Positions 22,861 to 34,297 of a DNA stretch of 64,000 nt are shown here, in pieces. This DNA comes from Adenanthera pavonina (Eukaryota > Streptophyta > Magnoliopsida > Fabales > Fabaceae). The translations under genes were made by a program, and so were the position numbers. The notes beneath the pieces were generated by a model. The model did no database searches and was not told the DNA's origin. It was given only the letters and a program-made list of their open reading frames with translations. Position 1 is the first letter of the stretch, and each line of letters starts with the position of its first letter. Location: contig JAIVEN010000001.1 in the NCBI GenBank assembly GCA_026686845.1, positions 35,952,001-36,016,000 on the forward strand. The letters are read 5' to 3'.

Positions 22861-24545
22861 TAAAATCTTAGTCTGGAACTGCTAAGGGGCAGCCAACAAA
22901 GGTTTTGTCCGTACTCTAAACTCCTTCATTCAGGGGTACCACCCTAATATTATTGCTCTGGTAGGACCACGTATAGCAGGTAGGAACGCTGACCAAGTTA
23001 TCAAATGCACTGGCCTCAATCACTCACATAGAGTAGAAGCAAAGGGGTTTTCAGGAGGCATCTGGTTACTCTGGAGAGACAATGTTGATGTCACAATTCA
23101 TACTAATCACTGCCAATTCATTCATTCTTATGTCTATATCCATAACTCTGATAAGAACTTCTTCTTTACAGCAGTCTATGGGAGTCTTAACCCTTTTTCT
23201 CAGGCATTAGCTTTGGAAGGACTTATCGACAATTAACCCCTCACATGCCGACTCTCCCTGGTTGCTAGCAGGGGATTTCAATGCCATTGTCTTAGGCGAG
23301 GAGCGTCAAGGGGGCTCAAAAGCAAGGAGATCAGGATGCCAACATTTTATGGACTTTATTCATGATAATGGACTCATTGATGAAGGGCATGAAGGCCCAC
23401 GTTTAACATGGCATAGAGGGGCATTGCTTGAATGTCTTGATAGGGCCGTATTTAACACACAATAGGCTACATCCTTCTCTGAATCCATAGTGCAACATCT
23501 CCTCCCACAAATTGGGTCTGACCATCGACCTATCCTAATCAATTTAATCAAGCCATCGACTTTCTCCACTCAAAGGCCTTTCAAATTTCTAAGAGCCTGG
23601 ACTTCCCACTCCTCTTTCACACAACTAGTTAAAGATTACTGGGCCATTGATGACCCAATATCTACAAAGGTTCAAGTCTTCATGAATGAAGTCCGTAAGT
23701 GGAACTCTGAGACATTCAAATATATCATCAATTGCAAAAGAAGACTTAGAGCAAGACTGGCAGGCCTACAAAAAGCATTAGAGGAACGGACCTTCTCTCC
23801 GACATTACCAACTGGAAAATGAGCTCCGGATAGAATATGAGGAAGTCTGTGAGCAAGAAGAATCTCTCTGGGTACAGAAGTCAAGAAGTGACTAGATAAA
23901 ATGGGGAGATCGAAACACTACTTATTTCCATGCAAAGGCACTAAATAGAAGGTGAAGGAACAGAATCACAATGCTCAAAACCAATGATAGCGAGTGCTGC
24001 ACAAATGAAGATCAACTGAATAACCTTGCCCTGGACTACTTCAAGAAATTATACTCATCAGAATAAACCCCTAGTTACTTCCCCTTTCAACAAGGTATGT
24101 TCCCCCCTCCAATAAATAAGGATATAAGGATGCTTGGAAGTGATATTACCATGGCTGAAATTAGGAAAGCCCTTTTCGAAATGGCACCTCTTAAACCCCC
24201 TGGAATCGATGGTATCCATGCATATTTTTACCAGTCCTAATGGGAGATAGTTGGACATTCCATCTTTTCTATGGTCAAGAATCTATTTGAAGATGGATCA
24301 ATGGACCCGTTCTTGAACCAGACCCTTATTACCTTAATCCTGAAAGTGGCTACCCCTGTAACTATTAAAGAATTTAGGCCTATTAGCTTGTGTACTGTCC
24401 TATACAAAATTGTCACCAAACTTATCACTAATAGGCTCAAATCTCTTATGCCACACCTCAAACTGCCATAACAATCAAGCTTCATTAAAGGGAGGAATAT
24501 CACGGACAACATCATTATTGCCCAGGAAATTATCCATAGCATGAA
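22853..24545 (+). pseudogene. LINE ORF2, endonuclease and N-terminal reverse transcriptase
   Basis: Starts MNFKILVWNC at 22853 and hits a stop right after the cysteine. Endonuclease/phosphatase motifs follow: SGGIWLLWRD near 23055, LAGDFNAIV at 23265, LTWHRG, and SDHRPILINL near 23518. The reverse transcriptase begins before 24100 and shows PPGIDGIHAYFYQS near 24200, EFRPISLCTVLYKIVTKLI near 24370 and FIKGRNITDNIIIAQEI near 24482. The frame is broken by several stops. It would nick target DNA and prime reverse transcription there (family knowledge). Interrupted at 24545 by TG3 and resumes at 35162. Confidence 0.82.
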
Positions 24546-25195
24546 CGATGGAGGATGGCTTGGACAAATTTAGGAACATGATAGGAGGCCTTATCACTTG
24601 AAAATATTCAAGCCCAAGAGAAGCCCATTAGAAGAGATTACTTAAAAGATCATGTGCTTCACTAAAATAGCATGTGACTTAAGTATTATTGGGCCTAATT
24701 AGTGTTAATTTCGTTTTATTAATTATGGGCTGAACTTTGTTAATTAATAAAGCTCAATTGGTTAAATAATAGTCTTTTTGATAGCCAACCTTGTAAATAA
24801 ACATGTCATGTGCCAAACATGTGATTTCATTAATGTGTTGGTATGTTTATAAGGGCTTAGGTATTATTTTATTATTTGTTTATGAATTTTCATTATTTTA
24901 TTTTAGGGCTTTATTTTATTAGTTTCCTAGGTCCAATAGGAGTGTTGTTTGGGTCTAAAGTCTCCTAATCCTATTAGAATTACTTAAGCCCAAATTAATT
25001 AGGGTTTCTAGGCTTATTAGGTTAGATTTTACCTTGCCTGCTTAAGGCTAGCTTTCATGTACGTTTTTAAGATTGGAATGATTAAAGTTTTAGACTTTTG
25101 TGAGTTTCCTCTTGCGATTCTTTGAGTGCTAGAGAGAATACTATGACTTATCAAGGAATTGGTCAATCTTTGTGGCGTCACCGAAACTAGGGTTC
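24546..25195 (+). repeat. TG3 5' LTR, left part
   Basis: Begins CGATGGAGGATGGCTTGG; the 3' LTR has TGATGGAGG, so the terminal T has mutated to C. Runs to GTTC at 25195, where TG2 is inserted, and continues at 30680. Together the two parts equal the 859 bp of the 3' LTR. Confidence 0.88.
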
Positions 25196-26168
25196 TGATA
25201 GAAAACCCGTGTAGAACTTGTCTCACGAACCTTCAATCAAATGAGAAATGTAAGGATCGTGCTAGGATCATAGAGAAGCAAATAAAATACCAAGAACACG
25301 TTAAACAAATAGAAAAGATAAACAGAAGAATGCACGAATAGGAAGGATAGAAGTTATTGGTCAAGAAGCAAGACCCCAAGAAAACTTGTTTCTTGAAACC
25401 TTAGCTATAGACACCACAAAGAGAAGACCACTCTCTTTGATATGCCAAAGAGTCTCTCAAGATCACCAAGAGAACAAGAAAACTCACAAAGTTTTTGTCA
25501 AAAACGCACTATTCATTCATCTCTGATTTGCAAGTACAAAAGTGACGTTTTTAAAGGAAAAGAAAGCAAAAACCCTAGCCCTAATTTGCTAAAAATAGTT
25601 TGGATCCTAAATCTCTTAGAATGGCACCACCTTACACAAAAATAAGACTAGATACATGCTGAATAAGTGGTACCTAAAAATAGGAAACAAAATCAAATCT
25701 GAAGAGATCCTCATAAATAAATTCAAAATAAGAAACTAACTATCAAAACCTTATTTCTGAATTAAGTAATAAAAAAAACGAAAATTGCTAATTTATTTAA
25801 TAAAAGAACACTACTTAAATGGTCACAAGCTTGGCACATGCTCCTTTAAGTGAGTTCTTCTATCTGGGCCTTATTTGTTGGGCTTGGATCAGTTTCTAGC
25901 ATACTAGCCATGAAGAACATGCCTCTGAAGCCTTTTGGGCTGAAAATTGAGTTAAGTAGATGGGCTCTTGTGCAATTACTTCTTGAATCAATCCATTGAG
26001 AGCTTGCTTCATTGCTTTAGTCCTTACTCTTGTCATAGGCCCACCCATTCTTTGCAAGGTATCTTTCTTGTTCCATACTTGGGTTCCTTGTGAATTTCAA
26101 GTCCTCCAAGCTCTTGAATATTTCCTCCAAACTCCTCCTCTTGATTAAGCCTAACTCATATTCTATCA
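25196..26168 (-). repeat. TG2 3' LTR
   Basis: 973 bp, TGATAGAAAACCCGTGTAG to ATTCTATCA on the plus strand. On the minus strand its U3 keeps a coding relic with GGPMTR near 26030-26050 (intact in the other LTR as GGPMTRVRTKAMKQ), the motif that ends plant Gypsy pol. Confidence 0.9.
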
Positions 26169-26471
26169 TTCCCTCCCTCCTCGAAAGGATTCGTCCTCGA
26201 ATCTTCATAATCTATATGAAAAGAAAAGAAACGATTACAAGAATCAAATAGATCATAAGGAGTATACTTACCTTTCAAGTTTGATTGATGTATCTTTGCT
26301 TTAATCCGTCCATAAACTTGAAGGAAATCATTCTCCTTTGGCTGTAAATTTGTTTTAAACATCCGTCTAAGCCTTTTCAGCCATAACATTGCTCCGGGGT
26401 CAAAAATTTTATTCTCAAGCATTGGTGAAGAAAATTTTGAACTACCCTTTAAATCAATCTCTCCAATTTCC
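26156..26471 (-). pseudogene. TG2 pol-like C-terminal tail
   Basis: Open from the acceptor-like TTGCAGCAG|G at about 26471 to the stop at 26156 inside the LTR. Reads EIGEIDLKGSS, IFDPGAMLWLKRLRRMF, VYGRIKAKIHQSNLKGKY and DSRTNPFEEGGND. It is homologous to the tails of TG1, TG3 and TG5. The purine tract at 26169-26183 lies within it. Confidence 0.6.
26169..26183 (-). other. TG2 polypurine tract
   Basis: Minus-strand CGAGGAGGGAGGGAA abutting the 3' LTR, identical to TG1 and TG4. Confidence 0.85.
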
Positions 26472-28466
26472 TGCTGCAAATAACTAGGAACAAACTTGAC
26501 CTAAAACCAAAGCATTAGAAAAACCAAGGAAAAAAAATCTGGACAGATTTGAACAATGTTCATTAAATTTAAAATTTGGGCAGATTTGACACTTCCTGAT
26601 GATGTATATTGAAGGAATAATGATGGAGAAGAAATGTCTTGATGCACATGGCTAAACATAATAGATAAAAACAAACATAAAGGAAGTGAATTGATGGCAA
26701 CAAAAGGAGATGAACAAAACACATGTAGATGGTAGAACAAAGAGGGAGAATAATGAACTAGATGAACACATATTACCACAGTGAACAAGGTATCACAAAT
26801 CCAAACATATGAAAATAACTTACTAGATAGAAGATGGAACACACAAGAAGCATGAGACAAGAACACAATATGAGAATGAGAGGAAAACACATGAATGCAT
26901 GGACTAAAGAAAGACACCAAATTATGAATTTGGTTCAATTTCCCAATGGACTCTCGATGAATGAACGGCTCATGCAAGGAAGATGGATTAAATAACTTAT
27001 GAAAAATTGAAATGATGTATGATGGGCAAAGAGGATGAAATGACGGAACATATGGGAGATGAAGAAGATTAGAGAAACTCATCTTTATCTCATTCTTACC
27101 TAAAGAGCAACTCAGAATGCTTTTCACCTCATTACTCCTAACTTTTTGCTCACTCTTATTTTTTATTTCTCTTTTCTCTCTTTTTCTTTCTCTTTTTCAC
27201 TCTTCTCTCAATCTTCTTTTCATGCACTCTTTTTCTACTTACAGCAATTTTCTGCACATTTCCTCTCTTATTACTCTCATTTTTCCACTCTTGCCCACTC
27301 TTCAGGTTCTTATTATGACTTTCACATGAATGATTACATGGCAATGACTCATGGGCCGTCTTTAATACAAAAGAACTATTGCTATCATGCCCAATCAAAT
27401 TAATATCACAATCAAAGTCTCTAATCACCATGTCAATATGCTCAATCTTATCAATGCAATCATAAGTTCTAATTTCCAAAGGAGTCACACTATTAGCATC
27501 ACTAGAAACTAGCATGCTACTATCCAAAGAATTTTTCATCAAATTATCAACAACATGTGAATCATGATTCTCCATTAAAGGATGCAAACAATGATAATTT
27601 TGCTCATAAGCACAAGTAACATCATGAAGTTCATTTTCCAATTGTCATACAACATTATTTTCAATTTGCACACTAGAAGCACAACTAGAATCATCAAAGT
27701 TATCTAACTCATCAATGTCTAACACAATTTTCTCCTCAAGATTTAGCAAAATATTATTATCAATCCCATTAACACAATCAATACCATTAAACATATTGGG
27801 ATTCTCAAGCTCAACACATCCTAAATCATCTACTTCAGCACAAGAGATATCATCACAAGAGGTTTGAGAATTAGACATACCTTTAGAAAAAAATAACTCT
27901 CTAGTCGCAACAACCTTTGTCAATGCAGGAACTTCTTCAACCGTTTGATCAACTCTCTCCAAGTGGGAATCACATGAATCTTGAACTACCAAAACTTGCA
28001 CCTCTTCACAATGTTCATTAACATTCTTAACTTTGGGAGGGCGTTGTTCATGCGATGATGCAAACTTTTTCCTCATGACCATTTTCATTTCACTCCATGT
28101 TGCAATAGAAGGCTTTTCTTTAACAGTATGTTGGCACTCAATTCTTTTCCACCAAGCAGCAACTTTTTTACTAAATCGAAGGTAAGCACATTGCACCTTC
28201 TCTAGGTCAGAGTAGTTACAACATCCAAATGCTTGTTCAGCTCTTCTTTCCCACTCCAAGTAAACATTAAGATCTTTCTCACCATGGAACAATGGGATCT
28301 TTGATTTGATGTTGCTAAGAACATCCATGTGAACAGAAACCTTTGGATCATGCCTTGTTTTAGTTTTAGAAGGAGATTCAATGCGATCCAATTTTGCATT
28401 CACCTTTTCAATTTGATCATTAAAAGTCCTTAACAAGGCCTTAAGATCAAATTCTCCAACAGCCAT
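26472..28466 (-). pseudogene. TG2 gag with basic block and U-rich tract
   Basis: Starts MAVGEFDLKALLRTF at 28466. The gag domain contains KIPLFHGEKDLNVYLEWERR, CNYSDLEKVQCAYL and AAWWKRIE. An in-frame TGA at 27645-27647 (other copies have GCA) interrupts the acidic region. The same frame then continues through VREKKIERRVKKRKKKREKR-type basic residues to a stop at 27156. The U-rich region continues in another frame as the Ser/Phe/His-rich stretch of 26501-27127. No CCHC knuckle and no protease are seen. It is a homologue of the intact TG5 protein and is no longer functional. Confidence 0.75.
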
Positions 28467-28477
28467 GTTGATAATCT

Positions 28478-29691
28478 GAAATGTTATTGTACAGCAAAGA
28501 GAAAAGAAAAAGGGACCTCACAAACTCTTCTCACGTGTTTTTCACTCAAAAAATTTATAAGCACTCGTGTTTCACACAAAAAGATTGGCTTTTTCAATGA
28601 TGTCAAACACTCTTGCCTTTTATCACTCAACTAGCTCTCTTTAGTGTTCTTAATTCAACTCTAGCAATTCAAAAGGGAGAGTGATGTAAAAATCAGTGGT
28701 GACACAAAGCTAAAGCCCAAAATTCAAGTTTCAAAGAATCAAACTTGGGACCAAAAACTCAACTAAAATTCGTGCATAAAATGAGGCCAAATGAGATGGA
28801 ATAACTGTAGCACAAATTAGGAAAGATATTGAATAAATATGAATAAATGATTCTGGAGAAGTGGCATGAAAAAAAAAAAAGAAAAGGAAAGAAATCTGGA
28901 CAGCCAACAAATAGAGCAAGGAAAATCAAAATGAACAATTTAGGAAACTAAGAAAGAAGAGACAAGGAAGGTAGAACAATGGAGGAAAAAGGAAACAAGT
29001 TGCAGCACAATGATAAATTAGGAAACAAGAGAAGGAAATAAGATTAGGAAAGTAGCAATCTACACAAGAGTTTGAAACTTGCCAATCAAGTTTGTTGAAT
29101 TTAGTAATTTCCAATGTGACTTGAAGAGCAAGAAGAACAAAAGAAACAATTTTTTTTCTCAACTTGCAGTCCACTCAATAAAATAGGAAACTATATGAAT
29201 TAGGAAAGCAATCAATCAATCAAGAAAGATTCTATCTTGACCATCAAGTAGTTGATTGATATAGTAAATCTGAAAGGTCCAGCAATAAATTTCTCTTTTT
29301 TTTATTTATTTTTCTTTTTTTTTGAGCTGCTTCTCTTTCTCTTCTTCTTCTTCTTTTTTAACAGTAGCTAATAATTTTTTTTTTCGAATTTTTTTTAAAA
29401 CTGGACACACACAAATTCAAACTTTCTGGACAATACTAAAATTGCAACAACAAAAATAATTCGAATTTCTTTTTTTAGAAACCTTCAAATCTGGACAAAA
29501 GACAACAAGAAATAGGAACAAGTCACAAGGAAGAGATGATCCAACAAAAAGACCACAAGAACAAACAACCTTATGAAGATGCCACACACAAGAGACACAA
29601 AGTGAGAAGAATCACGCCACAAAAATAGAAAAAAAGCACAAGAACAAATCTAGACAAAAGAAAGAAGCAACCTTGAAACTAGTAAACTGGA
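28478..29691 (-). other. TG2 untranslated leader
   Basis: Gene-free 1.2 kb. A conserved acceptor-like ATTTCAG (28476-28477) sits just before the gag ATG, and a donor-like TTTCAAG|GTTGC lies just after the primer site, so the leader may be spliced. It contains poly-T and TTC runs at 29285-29395 and no CACTGTTC repeats. Confidence 0.5.
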
Positions 29692-29703
29692 GCTCTGATG
29701 CCA
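29692..29703 (-). other. TG2 primer-binding site
   Basis: Minus-strand TGGCATCAGAGC, one mismatch from the initiator-Met complement, two bases from the LTR. Confidence 0.85.
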
Positions 29704-29705
29704 AA

Positions 29706-30679
29706 TGATAGAAAACCCGTGTAGAACTTGTCTCACGAACCTTCAATCGAATGGGAAACGTAAGGATCGTGCTAGGATCATAGAGAAGCAAATAAAATAC
29801 TAAGAACACGTTAAACAAATAGATAAGATAAACAGAAGAATGCACGAATAGGAAGGATAGAAGTTATTGGTCAAGAAGCAAGACCCCAAGAAAACTTGTT
29901 TCTTGAAACCTTAGCTATAGACACCACAAAGAGAAGACCACTCTCTTTGATATGCCAAAGAGTCTCTCAAGATCACCAAGAGAACACGAAAACTCACAAA
30001 GTTTTTGTCAAAAACGCACTATTCATTCATCTCTGATTTGCAAGTACAAAAGTGACGTTTTTAAAGGAAAAGAAAGCAAAAACCCTAGCCCTAATTTGCT
30101 AAAAATAGTTTGGATCCTAAATCTCTTAGAATGGCACCACCTTACACAAAAATAAGACTAGATACATGCTGAATAAGTGGTACCTAAAAATAGGAAACAA
30201 AATCAAATCTGAAGAGATCCTCATAAATAAATTCAAAATAAGAAACTAACTATCAAAACCTTATTTCTGAATTAAGTAATAAAAAAAACAAAAATTGCTA
30301 ATTTATTTAATAAAAGAACACTACTTAAATGGTCACAAGCTTGGCACATGCTCCTTTAAGTGAGTTCTTCTATCTGGGCCTTATTTGTTGGGCTTGGATC
30401 AGTTTCTAGCATACTAGCCATGAAGAACATGCCTCTTGAAGCCTTTTGGGTTGAAAATTGAGTTAAGTAGATGGGCTCTTGTGCAATTACTTCTTGAATC
30501 AATCCATTGAGAGCTTGCTTCATTGCTTTAGTCCTTACTCTTGTCATAGGCCCACCCATTCTTTGCAAGGTATCTTTCTTGTTCCATACTTGGGTTCCTT
30601 GTGAATTTCAAGTCCTCCAAGCTCTTGAATATTTCCTCCAAACTCCTCCTCTTGATTAAGCCTAGCTCGTATTCTATCA
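29706..30679 (-). repeat. TG2 5' LTR
   Basis: 974 bp, about 1.1% different from the 3' LTR by eye. On the minus strand the U3 is open over 30356-30568 and reads QRMGGPMTRVRTKAMKQ, the pol-derived relic. Confidence 0.9.
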
Positions 30680-30893
30680 TGTTCAAGAGACCGGTTCTCT
30701 TGGGTTCTATTTTTTAAGACCAACATCTATCCATCTTATTTCTTTATTTTTGGCCTTCTTTTGCTTCTGTTATCATGCGTCTCTATTCTTTTCTTTGCTG
30801 TTTAGTCTTTGTATTCCTTGTTTAGCAAAGATCCAGGTGTCATACACATAAAAGTGGGTTCTTTGGACGGGTTCCAAAAGGGTTCACGTATCA
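30680..30893 (+). repeat. TG3 5' LTR, right part
   Basis: Resumes after TG2 with the duplicated TGTTC and runs through AAGAGACCGGTTCTCTTGG to CACGTATCA at 30893, directly before the primer site. Confidence 0.88.
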
Positions 30894-30895
30894 TT

Positions 30896-30907
30896 TGGTA
30901 TCAGAGC
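30896..30907 (+). other. TG3 primer-binding site
   Basis: TGGTATCAGAGC, a perfect initiator-Met complement, two bases after the LTR. Confidence 0.92.
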
Positions 30908-31924
30908 TTTGGTTTGCAAATCAAGGTGTGTTTTTTATTTTGTTTGTTTCCTTATTTCAATCCATCTTCGTTGCTTCAAAAAAAGTCACTGTTCATGCCG
31001 TACATATTTCACTGTTCCCCCACACTGTTTGCACTGTTCCGTTTTGCCGGCACTGTTTCGTTTACTGTTCACCGAGCACTGTTTTCCATCACTGTGCATC
31101 ATACTGTTCCGGACTGTTTTTCACTATTACTGTTCCCCCGTCACTGTTTCATGCACTGTTCATGAAAATTGTTTTCGAGTACTGTTCATGGTAACTGTTT
31201 CGAGTTACTGTTCAAAAATCTGAAAAAAAAAAGAGAAAAAAAGATAGATTGATTGCTGTAAAAAAAAAAAAGGAAATAGCAGCAACTGAAAAAAAAAAGC
31301 AGAAAAAAAATTTTAAAAAAAATTTGAAAAGAAAAAAAAGTGAGATTTATTGCTGAAAAAAAAAAATATATATATATATATATAGCAGCAACAAAAAAAA
31401 AAGGTAGTAAAAAAAAAACATTATTTGATTGGATTTGATTTGAGGCTTGATTGACTTAATTTATCAACTTTGGTGGCAAGTCTCATTAAAATATCTATAA
31501 TCTCTCTTTCATTCAGATTGCTTTCCTTATCAGTTCCTACAAATTGTCATCCTTCTTTGTTCTATTTCCTTCATATTTCTCTTGTTGGAAATTTCAGTTC
31601 CTTTGTGTTCATTTTATGTTGGTTATTGTTTAATTAAATTAGGATCTTTGAGAACTTCAATTTTGAACTTTTGTTTTCTGTGATTGCCACTTCTTTAAAA
31701 ACCAATTTCCTTTTGATTGAAGTTGTGGTTTTAATTTAGCACTCTCATAAGAAAGCAAGCTTTGAGTGGAAAAAGGCAAAAGAGAAATTGCATCATATTT
31801 GAAAAAGCCTTGATTTAGTGTGAAACACGAGTGCATTTACATTATTTGAGTGAAACACGTGAGAGAGTGTGTGAGGTCCCTATTTCTTTCTCTTTGTTTT
31901 ACACTAACATTTCATATTGTAAAC
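30908..31924 (+). other. TG3 leader, intron-like, with CACTGTTC repeats
   Basis: A donor-like AATCAAG|GTGTG lies at 30926-30927. From about 30985 to 31220 come some fifteen degenerate copies of CACTGTTC or ACTGTTT with GC-rich spacers, then A-rich runs and a TA microsatellite at about 31368-31383, then a T-rich segment. The position matching the acceptor of other copies reads TTTCAT, so the AG is mutated here. Overlapping open frames at 30809-31223 are products of the repeat and are not genes. Confidence 0.6.
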
Positions 31925-34254
31925 ATGGCTGTTGGAGAAGTTGATCTTAAGGCCTTATTAAGGACTTTCAATGATCAAATTGAGGAAGTAAATGCAAAAT
32001 TGGATCGCTTAGAGTTTCCTTCTAAAACCAAAGCAAGGCGTAATTCAAAGGTTCCTGCTCATACGGGTGTTCTTAGCAAGATCAAACCGAAGATCCCACT
32101 ATTTCATGATGAGAAAAATCCTGATGGTTACTTGGATTGGGAAAGAAAAGTTGAACAAGTCTTCGCATGTTGCAATTACTCCGAAATAGAGAAGGCACAA
32201 TGTGCTTACCTTCGATTGGGTAAAAAGGTTGCTGCTTGGTGGAAACGGATGGAAACTAGATGAGCTACGAATGGAGAACCTTCCATTATAACATGGAATG
32301 AAATGAGAACAGTCTTGAGAAAAAAATACATGCCATCCAAAGCTAAAAGTGTGGTTGAACATTCCAAGGAGATGCAAATGCTTGTGGTCTAAGATTCATG
32401 TGATTCCCACATGGAGAAAGATGATCAAGTGGATGATAACATTGCTACCACTTCAACAACTGATGATGTAACGAGAGAATCCATTACAGGTATGCCTGAT
32501 CTTCAAACCTCTGATATTAATGTCTCTTGTGATTTAAGATGTGATAATTCTAGTAAAATAAATGATGTTACTTGCATTGATGATATCCCTTGTGATGGAA
32601 CTATTGAATTGGAATCTGAATTGGGATGTGCTGAACTTAAGAATCCTGATGAGCTTAATGTTATTAATTGTAATAATGGGATTAAACATGATATCTTACT
32701 AAATCTTGAAAAGAGAATTAGTCTAGATGTTGATAGTGTTGTGGTAGAAAGCTTAGTTGATTTTAGTGGTGTTTCTAATTTGCATCAATTGGAAAATGAA
32801 TTTCATGACTGTGCTAATGAAATTAACCATGATTGTGTGCAACTTTTAGAAGAGAAACATGATTTATTTGTTGTTCATGATTTGAGGGAAAATTCTTTGG
32901 ATAGTAACATATTAGTTTCAAGTAGTGCTAATAGTGTGATTCCTTTGGAAATTAGATCTTATGATTGCATTGATGTGATTGAGCATATTGACATGGTGAT
33001 TGGAAATTTAGACTATGATGTTAGCTTGAATGGGTATGATAGAAACTGTTATAATGTTTTGGAAAAAGTCCATGAACTATTACCATGTATTCATTTGTGT
33101 GAAAATCATGAGAACTTGAAGAGTGAGCTAAAGTGGAAAAATGAGAGTGGTAGAAATGAGAGAAGAAAAGAGAGATGTAGGAGAGAAAGTGTCCAGAAAA
33201 ATAAAAAGAATGCAAAAAGAGTAAGAGAGAAAAGAGTGAAAAAGAGGAGGAAAAAGAGGAAAAAGAGAAAAGAAAAAAAGAGTTTGAGGAAGAATGAGAG
33301 TGAAAGTGAGCTTAAAGTAGTTTGTACAAAACTCCTTCCTTCTTCATCTCATCTTTCTTATGCATCTTCATTGTGTTTTCTTCTTCCTTCTCATTATGTT
33401 TCTAACTTCTTTAAATTATGTCATCCATCATTGTTGCATAAGTCCGCAATTTCTTTTGAGTCCAAATTGCATGAGTCAATAATGAGTTCATTAGTTACTT
33501 TAGTGCATTCTTTCTCTAGTTTATCTTTCTATGTCATTCCATCTCATCATCATAGTAATTTGTATTTCCTATGTATTTATGAAGTAGTCCCTATTTGTTT
33601 TGTGTTTTATGTTTATCGTGTGTCTCATAAGTTATGTGTCTTTTTGGTTGTTTGTTGGTTTATCCCATTTCACCTTCATGATTCTTTTGTGTTCCATTTT
33701 CTATTCAACTCATTCTCTTCTTCTAGTTCTATGTTAGTGCGTGTCCCTTTAGTCATTACATCTCCATCTTTGTTCTATCATTGTGCATCATTAATGTTAA
33801 CAAAATCTTTTCAGTTTTTGCATTTATTGTATTATGTTCAAATCTGTCCAGATTTTATCTTCCTTAGTTTTTCTAATACTTTGGTTTTAATTGAGTCTTC
33901 TTGTGTGCCATTTTGTCCCTATTTGTTTCTGTATGTGTCCCTATGGTCCCATTTAAGTATTCTTGTGTCGAGTTTCTGTTGAGCTATTTGCTGCAGGTCC
34001 TTAGTGTTTATGCTATAAAGATAAGTTCAATTTCTTATCCACCAATGCTTGAAGATAGGTCTTATGAAATTCAAGTTAAAGGTATGAAGGTTCCGATATT
34101 GGAACAATGTTCTGGTTCACAAAGCCAAGGAAGAATGTTGTCCTTCACATTTATGCCAGGAATAAAGCACAGATGCATCAATCAAACTTAAAAGGTAAGT
34201 ATACTCCATATAATTTATTTGATGCGTTTAATCGTTCCCTTTCCTTCCATGTAG
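31925..34254 (+). pseudogene. TG3 gag-basic protein, two nonsense changes
   Basis: ATG at 31925 (MAVGEVDLKALLRTF). The gag domain includes KIPLFHDEKNPDGYLDWERK and AAWWKRMETR. A TGA at 32261-32263 replaces the CGA of TG4 and a TAA near 32390 replaces CAA. The frame is otherwise continuous from 32411 to 33982, through the acidic region, the basic block (REKRVKKRRKKRKKRKEKK, about 33220-33285) and the U-rich tract. Beyond the acceptor-like CTGCAG|G at 33995-33996 the tail (DSRTNLFEEGGND) lies in another frame and ends at 34397 in the LTR. Both stops are C-to-T changes. Confidence 0.78.
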
Positions 34255-34283
34255 ATTATGGAGATTCGAGGACAAATCTTTTC

Positions 34284-34297
34284 GAAGAGGGAGGGAA
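34284..34297 (+). other. TG3 polypurine tract
   Basis: GAAGAGGGAGGGAA immediately before the 3' LTR. Confidence 0.85.

Larger units (their letters stand above)
20893..24545 (+). mobile_element. L1-type LINE, 5' part (interrupted by TG3)
   Basis: First segment of a plant L1-like non-LTR retrotransposon that continues at 35162. It carries ORF1, the endonuclease and the first half of the reverse transcriptase. ATGAA at 24541-24545 and 35157-35161 is the duplication made when TG3 inserted. Many stops and frameshifts show the copy is dead. The 5' boundary is approximate. Confidence 0.85.
25196..30679 (-). mobile_element. TG2: gag-only LTR element nested in the TG3 5' LTR
   Basis: 5.48 kb, minus strand. 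Left (3') LTR 25196-26168, purine tract, coding region 26156-28466, leader, primer site 29692-29703, right (5') LTR 29706-30679. Flanks are GGTTC on the left and TGTTC on the right, one mismatch in the 5-bp duplication. The LTRs differ at about 11 positions in 973. The gag frame has an in-frame stop and later frameshifts, so it is now defective. Confidence 0.9.

Noticed and set aside
25442..25645. 67-codon frame starting MPKSLSRSPREQ, repeated at 29952
   Set aside because: It lies in the two copies of the TG2 LTR on the non-element strand; identity reflects LTR identity, not a gene.
30809..31223. Overlapping Ser/Cys/Val/Phe-rich frames in the TG3 leader (and equivalents near 37407-37983 and 41807-42342)
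   Set aside because: They arise from translating the CACTGTTC repeats and the LTR end in all frames; they overlap each other and the primer site.
34195..34254. GTAAGTATACTCC...CATGTAG as a third TG intron
   Set aside because: Borders look good, but at about 60 nt it is short for a plant intron and the tail frame is open through it in TG1, TG2, TG3 and TG5. Not annotated as an intron.
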